From Superficieibacter electus (GTDB lineage Bacteria; Pseudomonadota; Gammaproteobacteria; Enterobacterales; Enterobacteriaceae): a stretch of DNA of 64,000 bases. The notes under the pieces were generated by a model, which saw nothing but the letters and a program-made list of their open reading frames with translations, was not told where the DNA came from and ran no database searches. The translations under genes and the position numbers were made by a program. Numbering within the stretch: position 1 is the stretch's first letter; the number at the start of each line of letters is the position of its first letter. The DNA lies in assembly GCF_002915575.1 (NCBI RefSeq), contig NZ_PQGD01000013.1, forward strand, positions 62,001 through 126,000, written 5' to 3'. Of the stretch, positions 48,533 to 57,943 are shown in pieces.

Positions 48533-51162
48533 TATGGGTTTCCATTTGAGTTGGAGTGGATAACACGACACACAACGTTGTCGACGAGAAGGGTCTGACT
48601 ACTTCCCAGCGTTTGCTGGGATTCTGTAATTTGATAAGAGGCCAGGCAGCGATGGGGCTGATTTTTTTCCAGCCAGCGCACGCTGATCTCGCCGCTGTCG
48701 TTCATACCGCGCACGAAAGCCTGCCCGCCCTGGCTCATGTAGCCTATCTGGACGTCGCTTTCGTACACCGCGGCGGCAAACGGCAGCGGTTTGCCGTCAT
48801 CGCGCGTAATATTCAGGATGGCTGAGCGCCCCTGGTCGGTTTCAAAGCTGGCGAAGACCACCGCGCCGTCGCGCGGCACCAGCATGGTACTGGTGCTTTT
48901 CAGTTCGATATCGTTTTCCAGCGTGTTGATGTCGAGGTTAACCTGATTTTCACGGTAGGCGGACAGCGAGTTGGTCACGCCGTAACCCCAGCGGTCAATG
49001 GTGCTGCTGCCGCCGTTGATTCGCGCGCCTTTGGCACCCGGCGCTTTCACCAGCACGATGGCGTCGCTGGTGCCGAAGTTATCGTTACTGAACGTTAACC
49101 CGCCGCTGTGTAACAGAAATCCGCCATCGGTCGACAGGGAGTACTGTCTGTTGCTGTCATTGTTGGCCGACACCGAGCCGGTAATATCGCCCCATGGCGA
49201 CTGCCAGGAGGTATAGCCGCCGATATCGGAGATGTCCTTACCCTCTTTTTGCATGGTGTAACCGGTGTTGACGCTGTAGCTCAGCGTATTGTCTTCGTTG
49301 CTGCCGCTACTGTTCATGCCGAACTGATGCCCGCCGTTAAAGTCGGTACGCATCTGGGTTGTCAGGGTGTTAAATCCGCTTTTGCGGCGCTCGCCGCCAA
49401 ACAGATTTTCCAGCGGGATATTAACGCTGATATACAGCGAATCGTCTTTCTCGCCATCTTCATCCCACGTCCGTTGCAGGGTAAAGTTCATGCTGCCCCA
49501 GGAGAAACCTTTGCCGTAGCCCAGACTGTAGTCGCTGCGGCTTTCGTCGGTGGCCCAGTAATCGCTCCAGCTTCCCGACACATAAAAGGAGCCATAATCA
49601 ATCTCGCCACTCTGTAGCGGCTGGTTAATGCTCACGGTGATCTGGTTTTTCAGGCGGGAAAAGTCGCTCATGGTGTTGCGATCATCGTCGTCGGCGAATT
49701 TCGCGTCATCAATAAGCTCCAGCGCGTCATTCAGCCCGAGATAATCCTGGGTGGAGTAACGATAAGCCGCGACGTTAAATGAGGTGTTGGTAGCCTCAAC
49801 CAGTTTGTTCCATGTCAGACGGTAGCTTTGCCCCTGATAGGTTTTATCATCGGGAATTTCGGCGCGGGAGTGGGTGACATCAAGCGCCAGCGCGCCCACC
49901 GGCGTGTTTAGCCCGATGCCGAGAAGACCGGCAAAATAGTCGTTGTCGGTGGCCTGAATGCCGGTATAGGCGGTCAGGTAGTTATTCAGACCGTAATAGT
50001 AAGAACCCTGCGCCACGTAAGGCTTGTCGTGAAGTTCATCATTGTTGACTTCGCCGACGCTGATATCCCAACGCCCAACGCCGGGACGCTGCATCTGCAT
50101 CACCGAGGAGAAGGGCTGCGTAAAGGTGCGCTTGCTGCCATCGGCCTCTTCAACGGTGATGATAAGCTCGCTGCCGTAGCCTGACGGGCTAAGATCGTTG
50201 ATTTCAAACGGGCCGGGAGGGACGGTCGCCTCGTAAATTTTATAGCCGCCCTGCGTGATGGTGACTTTGGCGTTGGAGTTCGCCACGCCGTGGATCACCG
50301 GCGCGTAGCTGGCGAGCTGCGAGGGCAGCATTCGGGTGTCGCTGTACAGACGCATCCCGCGAATGCTGACGGAGTCAAAGGTTTCGCCGGTGGTATAGGC
50401 TTCGCCCATCGTCAGTTGCGAACGGAGTGCGGGCAGGTCACGTTGCAGATAGCGGTTTTGATAGTCGAAGTTCGTGTCTCCATCTTTCATCCAGTTATAG
50501 TTACCGGTGGCGCGAAAACGCCAGGCACCGAGGTTAATACCGGTGTTAAAGGCGGCGTAGACGCTGTCACTGTCAGTGTCGTTGCTGGTGGAGTGATAGG
50601 CGTTAAGGTTGTATGAAAGCATCGCCGCCGGAATACCGCTCTCCCACAGTGACGGATCGACGTAACCCGCATAGCCTTTTTGCAGCCATAGCTGGGGAAC
50701 GACAATGTCCAGGCGCTGCTCGCCCATATCAAAACTGACGCTGGATTGATCGATGATGGCGGCAAGGTTTAAACAATCCGTTCCTTCGTCATCACCCCTG
50801 CGCCATATCGCTTTTTCATCGATCGATTCCGGTTGTTTGATATGCAACTGCGCCAGGGTTTTTGTCGTCAGACAGGCCTGGGCGCTCTTTTGCCCGATAT
50901 CAATAAAATTAACGGACAGGCTGGTAACGGGCTTATCGTTAACAAAAACTTTGATGTTGTAGGTGCCCGGCGGCGTTGGGTTGCCGTCCGAATATTTATC
51001 GACGTCAATGGTGGCAGCGTCGCTTCCCATCAGAAATGACTGGTCGAACTCCACGTTTTCCGCCGTGAAACCGGCGGGGCTGTAGAGCAGCGAACAGCAG
51101 AGCGCCAGCAGCGTTTTCTGTGGCATTGTTCTGTTTTTCAGGAAGTTTTGCACCTGGATCAC
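48532..51162 (-). CDS. htrE: Outer-membrane fimbrial usher HtrE
   Basis: Usher for the Yad fimbriae. 876 residues if read from the GTG at 51162, which has a GGGG ribosome-like run before it; an ATG at 51126 (MPQKTLLALCC) gives 864 and begins directly with the signal peptide but lacks a clear ribosome site. The N-terminal domain VEFDQSFLMGSDAATIDV, plug region PPGPFEINDLSPSGYGSE and C-terminal cysteines (PHRCLASYQ and NVVCRVIH) are present. Related to the usher at 38746-41325. Confidence 0.9.
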   Translation of the reverse strand: MIQVQNFLKNRTMPQKTLLALCCSLLYSPAGFTAENVEFDQSFLMGSDAATIDVDKYSDGNPTPPGTYNIKVFVNDKPVTSLSVNFIDIGQKSAQACLTTKTLAQLHIKQPESIDEKAIWRRGDDEGTDCLNLAAIIDQSSVSFDMGEQRLDIVVPQLWLQKGYAGYVDPSLWESGIPAAMLSYNLNAYHSTSNDTDSDSVYAAFNTGINLGAWRFRATGNYNWMKDGDTNFDYQNRYLQRDLPALRSQLTMGEAYTTGETFDSVSIRGMRLYSDTRMLPSQLASYAPVIHGVANSNAKVTITQGGYKIYEATVPPGPFEINDLSPSGYGSELIITVEEADGSKRTFTQPFSSVMQMQRPGVGRWDISVGEVNNDELHDKPYVAQGSYYYGLNNYLTAYTGIQATDNDYFAGLLGIGLNTPVGALALDVTHSRAEIPDDKTYQGQSYRLTWNKLVEATNTSFNVAAYRYSTQDYLGLNDALELIDDAKFADDDDRNTMSDFSRLKNQITVSINQPLQSGEIDYGSFYVSGSWSDYWATDESRSDYSLGYGKGFSWGSMNFTLQRTWDEDGEKDDSLYISVNIPLENLFGGERRKSGFNTLTTQMRTDFNGGHQFGMNSSGSNEDNTLSYSVNTGYTMQKEGKDISDIGGYTSWQSPWGDITGSVSANNDSNRQYSLSTDGGFLLHSGGLTFSNDNFGTSDAIVLVKAPGAKGARINGGSSTIDRWGYGVTNSLSAYRENQVNLDINTLENDIELKSTSTMLVPRDGAVVFASFETDQGRSAILNITRDDGKPLPFAAAVYESDVQIGYMSQGGQAFVRGMNDSGEISVRWLEKNQPHRCLASYQITESQQTLGSSQTLLVDNVVCRVIHSNSNGNP

Positions 51163-51182
51163 CCCGTATCTTCGTTTAGTCC

Positions 51183-51914
51183 TTACAGCGAAGCGGAACC
51201 GGCAATCATGCCGCCAAAATCATTGATGGCGTGATATTCCAGTTGCCCTGAGCTAATGTTCTGTGCGCCTTTTACGGTGAACGTCGCTTTATCAAACGGC
51301 GCAACCATCGTGGCATCGACGATGTAACGCTTCCCACCGGTCGTCACGGCGGCATCGTTAAAAGAGACGTAGTACGGCGTTGGGTTCTCGACGCGAACAA
51401 CGGCATGGCCCTGTTCACTGCCCATCTGCCATTTCAGTTGCTTTGGCGCTTCTGCCGGGACGCCGGTCAGGGTGGTGGGACGCCAGAGCAATTTGATGCG
51501 GGTACGAAACGCCAGTTGCAGCAGGTTTTTGTTTTCTTCTTTGCTGGTATCGGCTTTTGGCGGCACTTCCAGCACGTTGAACCAGAAAACGCTCTCGCGA
51601 TCGGTTGGCAGCGTGGCCCCGGTAAACATAATTTTCACTGACTGCCCGCGCTTAGGCTCAATGCGGGAAACGGGAGGGGTAGAAACAAAGGGCGCTTTAA
51701 TGCTGCCGGGATCGGCGTTATCGTCGCCAAGATCGATCCAGTTTTGCACCAGCAGCGGGCGCTTTCCTTTATTTTCCAGGCGGATGCTGACGTCTTTTTT
51801 ATCTGAATTATAGATAATGCGTGTACCGGAAATAATAATATCGGCGTGACTGGATGCACTAAAAAAAGCCCCCAGCAATGTGGCAGTGACAATGATTTTT
51901 TTCAGAACAGACAT
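51183..51914 (-). CDS. yadV: Periplasmic fimbrial chaperone YadV (EcpD)
   Basis: PapD-family chaperone of 243 residues. Signal peptide ends SASSHA; the anchoring Arg is in ISGTRIIYNSDKKDVSI; the signature PPVSRIEPKRGQSVKIM and ESVFWFNVLEVPPK follow; and the C-terminal part is INDFGGMIAGSASL. Sits between the major subunit and the usher as in E. coli. Confidence 0.93.
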   Translation of the reverse strand: MSVLKKIIVTATLLGAFFSASSHADIIISGTRIIYNSDKKDVSIRLENKGKRPLLVQNWIDLGDDNADPGSIKAPFVSTPPVSRIEPKRGQSVKIMFTGATLPTDRESVFWFNVLEVPPKADTSKEENKNLLQLAFRTRIKLLWRPTTLTGVPAEAPKQLKWQMGSEQGHAVVRVENPTPYYVSFNDAAVTTGGKRYIVDATMVAPFDKATFTVKGAQNISSGQLEYHAINDFGGMIAGSASL

Positions 51915-52082
51915 TAGCTCTCCTTGCTTAATATTAATAGGCGATAAATTAACGCCGGAGTGTTGTTACACGCATACACAAACGCTCCGGCTATAACATA
52001 AGCCGTTAATAACCAGCGGATGTTCCATCATGACATCTTCAGGGGTAATTTAACCCGCTGATATTAACCGCGTGTACACCTG

Positions 52083-52682
52083 TTACTGATAGGTGAAGGT
52101 ATACATCGCATTAGTCGTCACGTGGCCTGGGGTCACGGTTGCCGTCGCCGAGGCTTTTACATAAGAGGCGATAAAGTCATAGGTTGCCACTTTGCTGGCA
52201 TTAAAGGTCGCATCATGGGTGTCTGCCCCATCGACTTTCATCTGCGTTAGCGAACCGTCTTTATCGTGATGAATCGCGATATCGACATCCTTCGCCGCTG
52301 CAATACCTGACACGGTCAGGTTCGCGTCATTATTCAGCGTCCCTTTCGTATTGGAGAAAGTGGAGTCCATCTTCAGTTTCGCGATGGTGGTTTCCGTTAC
52401 TTCGGTTGCGTCTTTACAGTCCAGAATAATGGAGAACGGCTCGGGTTTAGCACCGGTTGCCGTAGTCTGAATTTCCGTTGTAACCTCTGCTGGCGTCGCC
52501 GAGTCCAGATAAATTTGACCATCGGTATTTGAATCACCACGCTCAGTTCTAACGATCTTAGAACAGGTTGTGGCTGATATCAGACCGTTGAATTGAAGTT
52601 GGCCGCCCTGAACATCGTCCGCCATGGCGGAACCCGAACCGATTGCTGTCAGCATTGCCGCCAAAAGCATTGTTTTTTTCAT
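52083..52682 (-). CDS. yadN: Major fimbrial subunit YadN
   Basis: First gene of the yad operon. 199-residue pilin with a signal peptide ending GSAMA; the mature start is DDVQGGQLQFNGLISATTCSK, the second Cys is in IILDCKDATE, and the end MYTFTYQ fits the family. Ribosome site AAGGATACG is upstream. Separated from the chaperone gene by 168 bp, so the shaft gene may be expressed more strongly than the rest. Confidence 0.92.
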   Translation of the reverse strand: MKKTMLLAAMLTAIGSGSAMADDVQGGQLQFNGLISATTCSKIVRTERGDSNTDGQIYLDSATPAEVTTEIQTTATGAKPEPFSIILDCKDATEVTETTIAKLKMDSTFSNTKGTLNNDANLTVSGIAAAKDVDIAIHHDKDGSLTQMKVDGADTHDATFNASKVATYDFIASYVKASATATVTPGHVTTNAMYTFTYQ

Positions 52683-53131
52683 ATCGTATCCTTACAAATT
52701 ACAATAAATGAATTCACTCTAAATAAGATTTATATAGAGCTTGCGCATTTTAATAGTGCCGATGGGAATATGTAAAATTCACAGGGAAAATATTTACTTT
52801 ATTTTAATTCGTTTTGTATATGTTTTATGGGGTGTTTTACGCGTGAAAGTTTTGTCTGGTGAATAAATGTATTTCGGGGGTGACAGATATCACAATATCA
52901 GCCATGCTAATAATTACTTATTATATGTTTTGTTTATATATTGAGTTTTTTTGTTTTTTAATTTAAGAGGCGCTAACTTGTATTATTTTAATAATATTGG
53001 ACTGAGTCACATTTTTACTTGTTCATCTTTTCCTGGACAGGGATCGTAAGGGTTAATCCGTGGCGCGAAATAACCTTCGAATGAAAGAATGCGGTGAGAA
53101 CAGAATAACAGATTAAAACGAACGAGCAACC
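52683..53131. promoter_or_regulatory. AT-rich control region of the yad operon
   Basis: Contains a CRP-like site GGTGA-N6-TCACA at 52879-52894, about 200 bp upstream of yadN. The rest is AT-rich DNA typical of fimbrial promoters. Nothing else recognisable was seen; the last 100 bp belong to the end of the folK transcript. Confidence 0.5.
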
Positions 53132-53611
53132 TTACCAAATTACTGGAGCAGGGGCGTGTTGCAGTATATATTTCGCCAGCTTTAAACCATCATCCGGGAA
53201 GACCAGCTCCGGCGCAATTTCAAACAGTGGCCACAGCATAAAGCCACGGTTTTTCATATCATAGTGCGGCACCGTCAGGCGTTCGGTGTGGATCACGGTA
53301 TCGCCGAACAGCATGATGTCGAGATCCAACGTGCGTGGACCCCAGCGCTCAGCTTTGCGTACCCGGCCCTGTTGCCGTTCAATGCGCTGAGTGTGATCAA
53401 GCAGCGTTTCGGGGAGCAGGGCGGTTTCCAGCGCCACGGCAGCGTTAAGGTAATCCGGCTGATCCTGCGGACCTAATGGCGGCGTGCGGTAAAATGAAGA
53501 TACTGCAACAATACGACTGTCCGGGATTTCACCGATTGCTTTCAGGGCAGCATTGACCTGCTCCAGCGGAGAGGCCAGATTGCTGCCAAGGGCAATATAG
53601 GCCAGCGTCAT
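53132..53611 (-). CDS. folK: 6-hydroxymethyl-7,8-dihydropterin pyrophosphokinase
   Basis: Folate synthesis enzyme transferring pyrophosphate from ATP to the pterin. 159 residues as in E. coli. The motifs [23 protein letters not shown] and the catalytic [14 protein letters not shown] are present. Overlaps the end of pcnB by 4 bp; translation is probably coupled. Confidence 0.97.
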   Translation of the reverse strand: MTLAYIALGSNLASPLEQVNAALKAIGEIPDSRIVAVSSFYRTPPLGPQDQPDYLNAAVALETALLPETLLDHTQRIERQQGRVRKAERWGPRTLDLDIMLFGDTVIHTERLTVPHYDMKNRGFMLWPLFEIAPELVFPDDGLKLAKYILQHAPAPVIW

Positions 53612-55005
53612 GCGGTGCCTTCACGACGCGGCGCACGCTTGCGTGGGCGACGGTGACGGCGACGTGCGGCGGGCTCGTCATCCAGACTGCTCAGCATGTC
53701 TTTTTGCGCTGGCGGTGCAGAGACCTGAAACTCGCCCCACCATTTCACCAGACGCTGTAATTCAGCGTTATTTTCGACCTCGGCTCTCAGGGCCAGCAGA
53801 TCGTAAGAGGCGCGGAATTTCGGATGTTCCAGCAATTTCCAGGCCCGTTTGCCCTGGCGGCGGGACATACGCATCTGCAACTGCCAGATGTCACGCGTCA
53901 GGGAGGTGATGCGTTTGGGGATCGCCAGCGAACGGCAGGCTTCGTCCAGCACCTCGTTCATCGCCAGCGCAAATGCATCCGGCCAGACCAGACCGCCTTC
54001 CTGCGCGAGCTTTTGCGCCATCTCCAGCAGCGGGTACCAGAACATCGCGGCAAACAGAAACGCCGGGTTGACGCGCATATCATTCTGGATGCGGTTATCG
54101 GTATTTTTCAGTACCTGCGCCAGAATACGCTCCATCGGGCTGTCGCTGTTCTCGGTGAAATAGCGAGTGATGCTCGGGAACAGCGGCTGGAACAGGCTGT
54201 ACTGACACAGCAAAACGTAGGTATCGTAGCCGTTACCCGCCTGAAGTAGCTTAAGCGACTCTTCAAAAAGGCGTGCGGGAGGCACATCATTCATTAACGA
54301 TGCCAGACGTGGGATCGGCTCGGCAGTTTCCGGGCTGATGGTCATGTTCAGCTTGGCGGCAAAACGCACCGCGCGCAGCATCCGCACCGGATCTTCACGG
54401 TAGCGCGTTTCCGGATCGCCAATCAGGCGGATAACGCCTTTTTCCAGATCCTGCATGCCGCCGACGTAGTCGCGCACCGAGAAATCCGCCACGCTGTAAT
54501 AGAGGCTATTGATGGTAAAGTCGCGGCGCTGGGCATCTTCTTCAATCGAGCCGAAGATGTTATCCCGCAGCAGCATACCGTTCTGTCCACGCTGTGACGT
54601 GGTGCGGTCGGCCTGGTTTTCTTCGTGATGACCACGGAAAGTAGCGACCTCGATGATTTCCGGGCCAAACATGACGTGGGCGAGACGGAAACGGCGGCCC
54701 ACCAGACGGCAGTTACGAAACAGTTTACGTACCTGATCCGGCGTAGCGTTGGTCGTGACGTCAAAATCTTTTGGTTTTTTGCCCAGCAGCAGATCGCGCA
54801 CCCCGCCGCCGACGAGATACGCTTCATAGCCCGCTTTATTCAGGCGGTAAAGTACCTTGAGGGCATTTTCACTGATATCTTTGCGGGAAATAGCGTGCTG
54901 TTCACGCGGGATAACCGTCATATGCGGACGGGCGACGACCTGTTGGGCCTCGCTCTCCTCGCGGCTGAGCACCTTGCGGCAAAAATTAGCGACTCGGGTA
55001 AAAAT
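53608..55005 (-). CDS. pcnB: Poly(A) polymerase I, starting at AUU
   Basis: Adds poly(A) to RNA 3' ends, speeding decay. The nucleotidyltransferase motif is [27 protein letters not shown]-like [18 protein letters not shown] follows; and a basic tail ([16 protein letters not shown]) closes the protein. The first in-frame GTG is at 54972, but the E. coli start AUU is conserved at 55005-55003. It is followed by [10 protein letters not shown] and preceded at 55015-55010 by GAGGTG, giving 465 residues exactly as in E. coli. The inefficient AUU start limits expression in E. coli, and the same limit is implied here. Confidence 0.92.
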   Translation of the reverse strand: MFTRVANFCRKVLSREESEAQQVVARPHMTVIPREQHAISRKDISENALKVLYRLNKAGYEAYLVGGGVRDLLLGKKPKDFDVTTNATPDQVRKLFRNCRLVGRRFRLAHVMFGPEIIEVATFRGHHEENQADRTTSQRGQNGMLLRDNIFGSIEEDAQRRDFTINSLYYSVADFSVRDYVGGMQDLEKGVIRLIGDPETRYREDPVRMLRAVRFAAKLNMTISPETAEPIPRLASLMNDVPPARLFEESLKLLQAGNGYDTYVLLCQYSLFQPLFPSITRYFTENSDSPMERILAQVLKNTDNRIQNDMRVNPAFLFAAMFWYPLLEMAQKLAQEGGLVWPDAFALAMNEVLDEACRSLAIPKRITSLTRDIWQLQMRMSRRQGKRAWKLLEHPKFRASYDLLALRAEVENNAELQRLVKWWGEFQVSAPPAQKDMLSSLDDEPAARRRHRRPRKRAPRREGTA

Positions 55006-55015
55006 AGTGCACCTC
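55003..55015 (-). promoter_or_regulatory. Ribosome site and AUU start codon of pcnB
   Basis: On the minus strand GAGGTG (55015-55010) is followed after 4 bases by ATT (55005-55003). E. coli pcnB is a known example of AUU initiation; the surrounding bases and downstream residues agree. Confidence 0.85.
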
Positions 55016-55049
55016 GGTTGTGTAACAAAAAATAGCGGCTAATCATAGC

Positions 55050-55934
55050 TCAGCGTAGCGCGTTTGAGAATGACGGATTTTCTGCTACGTGCTCAAGCGA
55101 CCAGTTGTCGATGGCACGACGTAACAGTTCGGCTACGCTAAGATCCTGCCACGCGCCGATATCCGGCTGATGTAAAAAGCGTAACGCCTCGATAATCACA
55201 GGGCGTGGATCGCCCTCCGGCAACGCTGGCGCATGGTTTTGTTTGGACAGTTTGTCCCCCTGCGCATTGCGCGCCAGCGGCAGGTGAACATAGTCAGGCG
55301 TCTGCCAGCCGAACTGTTGATACAGCGAAATTTGCCGCACCGTAGGTTCAATTAAGTCCGCGCCGCGCACAATTTCGGTGATGCCCTGGAAATGATCGTC
55401 AACCACCACCGCAAGATTGTAGGCAAACAGCCCGTCGCGACGGTGAATAATAAAATCTTCCCGCGCCAGACGTTCGTCAGCATGGATCTCGCCGCGCAGA
55501 TTATCGTAAAACGAAACCACAGGATGCTGCTGACGCAGGCGTACGGCCGCGTTATCGGCATGCTGATGTAACCGCCGGCAGTGACCATCATAAATGCCGC
55601 CAACGCTCTGGATGCGCGCGCGGGTACAGGTGCAGTAATAGCTGAGGTTGTGCTCATGCAGCCAGGCCAGCGCCTCGCGATAAGCCTCGTGGCGCTGTGA
55701 TTGCCAGAGTACATCGCCGTCCCAGTGCAGACCGTAATGTTCCAGCTGACGCAAAATGGCGTTTGCGGCACCGGGAACTTCACGCGGTGGATCGATATCT
55801 TCAATGCGAACGCGCCAAATCCCGCGCCGGGCGCGCGCCTGTAAATAACTGCCGAGCGCAGCTATTAGCGAGCCGAAGTGCAGTTCACCAGAGGGGGAAG
55901 GGGCGAAACGCCCGATATAGTGTGATTCAAACAT
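55050..55934 (-). CDS. gluQ: Glutamyl-Q tRNA(Asp) synthetase
   Basis: Paralogue of the catalytic domain of glutamyl-tRNA synthetase that attaches glutamate to queuosine in tRNA(Asp). Visible are [16 protein letters not shown] (HIGH-like), a zinc site [10 protein letters not shown] with GHC, and [12 protein letters not shown] (KMSKS-like). No anticodon-binding domain is present, as expected. The start is uncertain: ATG at 55934 gives 294 residues and follows the dksA hairpin; ATGs at 55952 and 55976 also fit, the last inside the hairpin. Confidence 0.92.
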   Translation of the reverse strand: MFESHYIGRFAPSPSGELHFGSLIAALGSYLQARARRGIWRVRIEDIDPPREVPGAANAILRQLEHYGLHWDGDVLWQSQRHEAYREALAWLHEHNLSYYCTCTRARIQSVGGIYDGHCRRLHQHADNAAVRLRQQHPVVSFYDNLRGEIHADERLAREDFIIHRRDGLFAYNLAVVVDDHFQGITEIVRGADLIEPTVRQISLYQQFGWQTPDYVHLPLARNAQGDKLSKQNHAPALPEGDPRPVIIEALRFLHQPDIGAWQDLSVAELLRRAIDNWSLEHVAENPSFSNALR

Positions 55935-55955
55935 GGTCGAAACGAACAGCATTAA

Positions 55956-55974
55956 GGCGGGAGAAACTCCCGCC
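55956..55974 (-). terminator. Hairpin between dksA and gluQ
   Basis: GGCGGGAG and CTCCCGCC form a perfect 8-bp stem with a 3-base loop, directly after dksA. A terminator is known at this junction in E. coli. The minus-strand tail TTAATG is only weakly T-rich, so read-through into gluQ is likely. Confidence 0.6.
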
Positions 55975-55990
55975 ATAACTATCAGCGCTG

Positions 55991-56446
55991 TTAGCCAGCC
56001 ATCTGTTTTTCGCGAATCTCAGCCAGCGTTTTGCAATCAATGCAAAGGTCGGCAGTGGGACGCGCTTCAAGACGACGGATACCGATTTCAACCCCGCAGG
56101 ATTCACAGAAACCGAAATCTTCATCTTCGACTTTCTTCAGCGTTTTTTCGATCTTTTTGATCAGTTTGCGCTCGCGATCGCGGTTACGCAGTTCAAGGCT
56201 GAATTCTTCTTCCTGAGCAGCACGGTCTACCGGGTCCGGGAAGTTTGCCGCTTCGTCCTGCATATGAGTAACGGTGCGATCGACTTCATCCCGGAGTTGA
56301 TTACGCCATGCTTCAAGAATACGTCTGAAGTGCGCCAACTGGGCTTCATTCATATACTCTTCGCCCGGCTTCTCCTGGTACGGTTCCACCCCAGCGATGG
56401 CGAGAATACTCAGGGACGATGTTTTACGGTTTTGCCCTTCTTGCAT
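55991..56446 (-). CDS. dksA: RNA polymerase-binding transcription factor DksA
   Basis: Works with ppGpp in the RNA polymerase secondary channel to control rRNA and amino-acid promoters. 151 residues, apparently identical to E. coli DksA as remembered. The coiled-coil tip acids Asp71 and Asp74 (FPDPVDRA) and the four-Cys zinc finger (FCESC and LCIDC) are present. The ATG at 56446 ([10 protein letters not shown]) is preferred over one six codons upstream. GGAG precedes it closely. Confidence 0.98.
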   Translation of the reverse strand: MQEGQNRKTSSLSILAIAGVEPYQEKPGEEYMNEAQLAHFRRILEAWRNQLRDEVDRTVTHMQDEAANFPDPVDRAAQEEEFSLELRNRDRERKLIKKIEKTLKKVEDEDFGFCESCGVEIGIRRLEARPTADLCIDCKTLAEIREKQMAG

Positions 56447-56622
56447 GTTGTTTCTCCTTAACACGCACTATCGATCCCCTTAGTCGGGGGAAAATCAGGC
56501 CGCTATAAATAGCAGAAGCTTTTCCGGATAGCAATTATCTAAACGTTACACTTGACAACCCTGTGAGGAAAAGCGTATTTGCACGCGCGTCCAGAACATA
56601 ATTTAACCACCCCAGCGTGGCG

Positions 56623-57327
56623 CTATAAAGCGACGGGGAGAGGTAAATTCAGCGTCATATTATTAGCAGAAATTTCGGCCTTATAAGCGAAAATTTCTAC
56701 CCCCTTGTTATGTGCTTCTGTTAACAACTGCGCATAAGTTGCATCAATGTGCCGCGCGGGTGAGAAACAGGTGATGGCCGAATGAAGCACCGCAAAGAGC
56801 ATCACAGCCCGCTCACCGCCTGTGGCCACGCTCATTAGCTCACGCAAATGTCGCTGGCCCCGCTCGGTTACCGCATCAGGAAAGTAGCCTTTATTCTGCT
56901 CTGCCAGCGTAACCGACTTCACTTCAATATAGCAGTCGCGGCGATCTTCTGCCTGTAACATAAAATCGATTCGGCTGCGCTCTGTCCCATATTTTACTTC
57001 ATTTTTCAAAACACTATAGCCGGAAAGGGGAGGTAAGCGCTCATTGAGTAAAGCTTCTTTTGTTAAGCTATTGGCTCGTAATGTATTGACACAAATAAAT
57101 GCACCTTCCTGAGTTTGAGTAATTTCCCAGGTATGAGCATATTTCCGTTTGGAATTTTCTGAAGTTGAATACCAGACGGTATCTCCGGGCGTGGCGCACC
57201 CGGTCATTGCCCCGGTATTAGGACAGTGCAACGTCAGCTCAACACCCTCAGGCGTAATGACATCTGCAAGGAAACGTTTATAACGCCGAATTAGCGTGGC
57301 GGGTTGTAACGGTGGCGAAAATTGCAT
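56623..57327 (-). CDS. sfsA: SfsA family nuclease-like protein
   Basis: A 234-residue protein equal in length to E. coli SfsA. The family has an N-terminal OB-like fold and a C-terminal nuclease-like core ([26 protein letters not shown], with Asp, Glu and Lys as in PD-(D/E)XK enzymes). E. coli SfsA was linked to sugar-fermentation stimulation and DNA binding; the true role is unsettled. Starts 12 bp after the thpR stop. Confidence 0.94.
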   Translation of the reverse strand: MQFSPPLQPATLIRRYKRFLADVITPEGVELTLHCPNTGAMTGCATPGDTVWYSTSENSKRKYAHTWEITQTQEGAFICVNTLRANSLTKEALLNERLPPLSGYSVLKNEVKYGTERSRIDFMLQAEDRRDCYIEVKSVTLAEQNKGYFPDAVTERGQRHLRELMSVATGGERAVMLFAVLHSAITCFSPARHIDATYAQLLTEAHNKGVEIFAYKAEISANNMTLNLPLPVAL

Positions 57328-57339
57328 TCAAAGTCCTTG

Positions 57340-57870
57340 TCATGGCCGTAGCGGCAAATGGCATAAGGGGGTGTAGCGGGTGCGTCCACGTACGAATTGA
57401 GATTCATAAAGCACAAATTCGGTGACTGGCACCGACCAGCGAAAGCCCGGCGGCGGAATGGCGACAGCATGACTGGCATCGCGCAGCAGCGTGATATGTG
57501 GGTGAAAAGGTTGCGGGCTTTGCCAGCAGCCGCTGCGCGCGGCCTGTGAACGCAGCATATTCGCCAGTTGTAGCAGTCCACGTGGCGGCTGGCGTGTACC
57601 CAGCCAGATCACACGAGAGCGCAGCCACTGGCCTGCATCGTCAAGGGTAAGCGTGAATTCGGGCTGGTGAATACGTTCGGCAAGGGCAATAAGTGCACGT
57701 TGCTTCTGCGCGCTAACGTCGCCGAGGAATGCCAGAGTCAAATGCAGATTCGCTGCCGCCACCGGACGTCCGGCATCGGAAGGAAAGCTGGCGGCACGCC
57801 AGTGAATAATCTGCTGCTGGATCTCGTCCGGTAGTGTCAGGGCGAAAAACAGTCTTTTTGACTCAGGCAT
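57340..57870 (-). CDS. thpR: RNA 2',3'-cyclic phosphodiesterase
   Basis: 2H-family phosphoesterase (earlier called LigT) that opens 2',3'-cyclic phosphate and can ligate tRNA halves in vitro. From the ATG at 57870 it is 176 residues, as in E. coli. Both HxTx motifs are present: NLHLTLAFLGDV and HPHITLLRDA. A much longer upstream frame is only antisense to hrpB and is rejected. Divergent from hrpB across 73 bp. Confidence 0.95.
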   Translation of the reverse strand: MPESKRLFFALTLPDEIQQQIIHWRAASFPSDAGRPVAAANLHLTLAFLGDVSAQKQRALIALAERIHQPEFTLTLDDAGQWLRSRVIWLGTRQPPRGLLQLANMLRSQAARSGCWQSPQPFHPHITLLRDASHAVAIPPPGFRWSVPVTEFVLYESQFVRGRTRYTPLCHLPLRP

Positions 57871-57943
57871 CGGTGATACTCGGTTATGGTTTAGTGCGAT
57901 GCTACAATGACCGCCGTTGAATGTTAACCCTCTGGAGCCCTGC

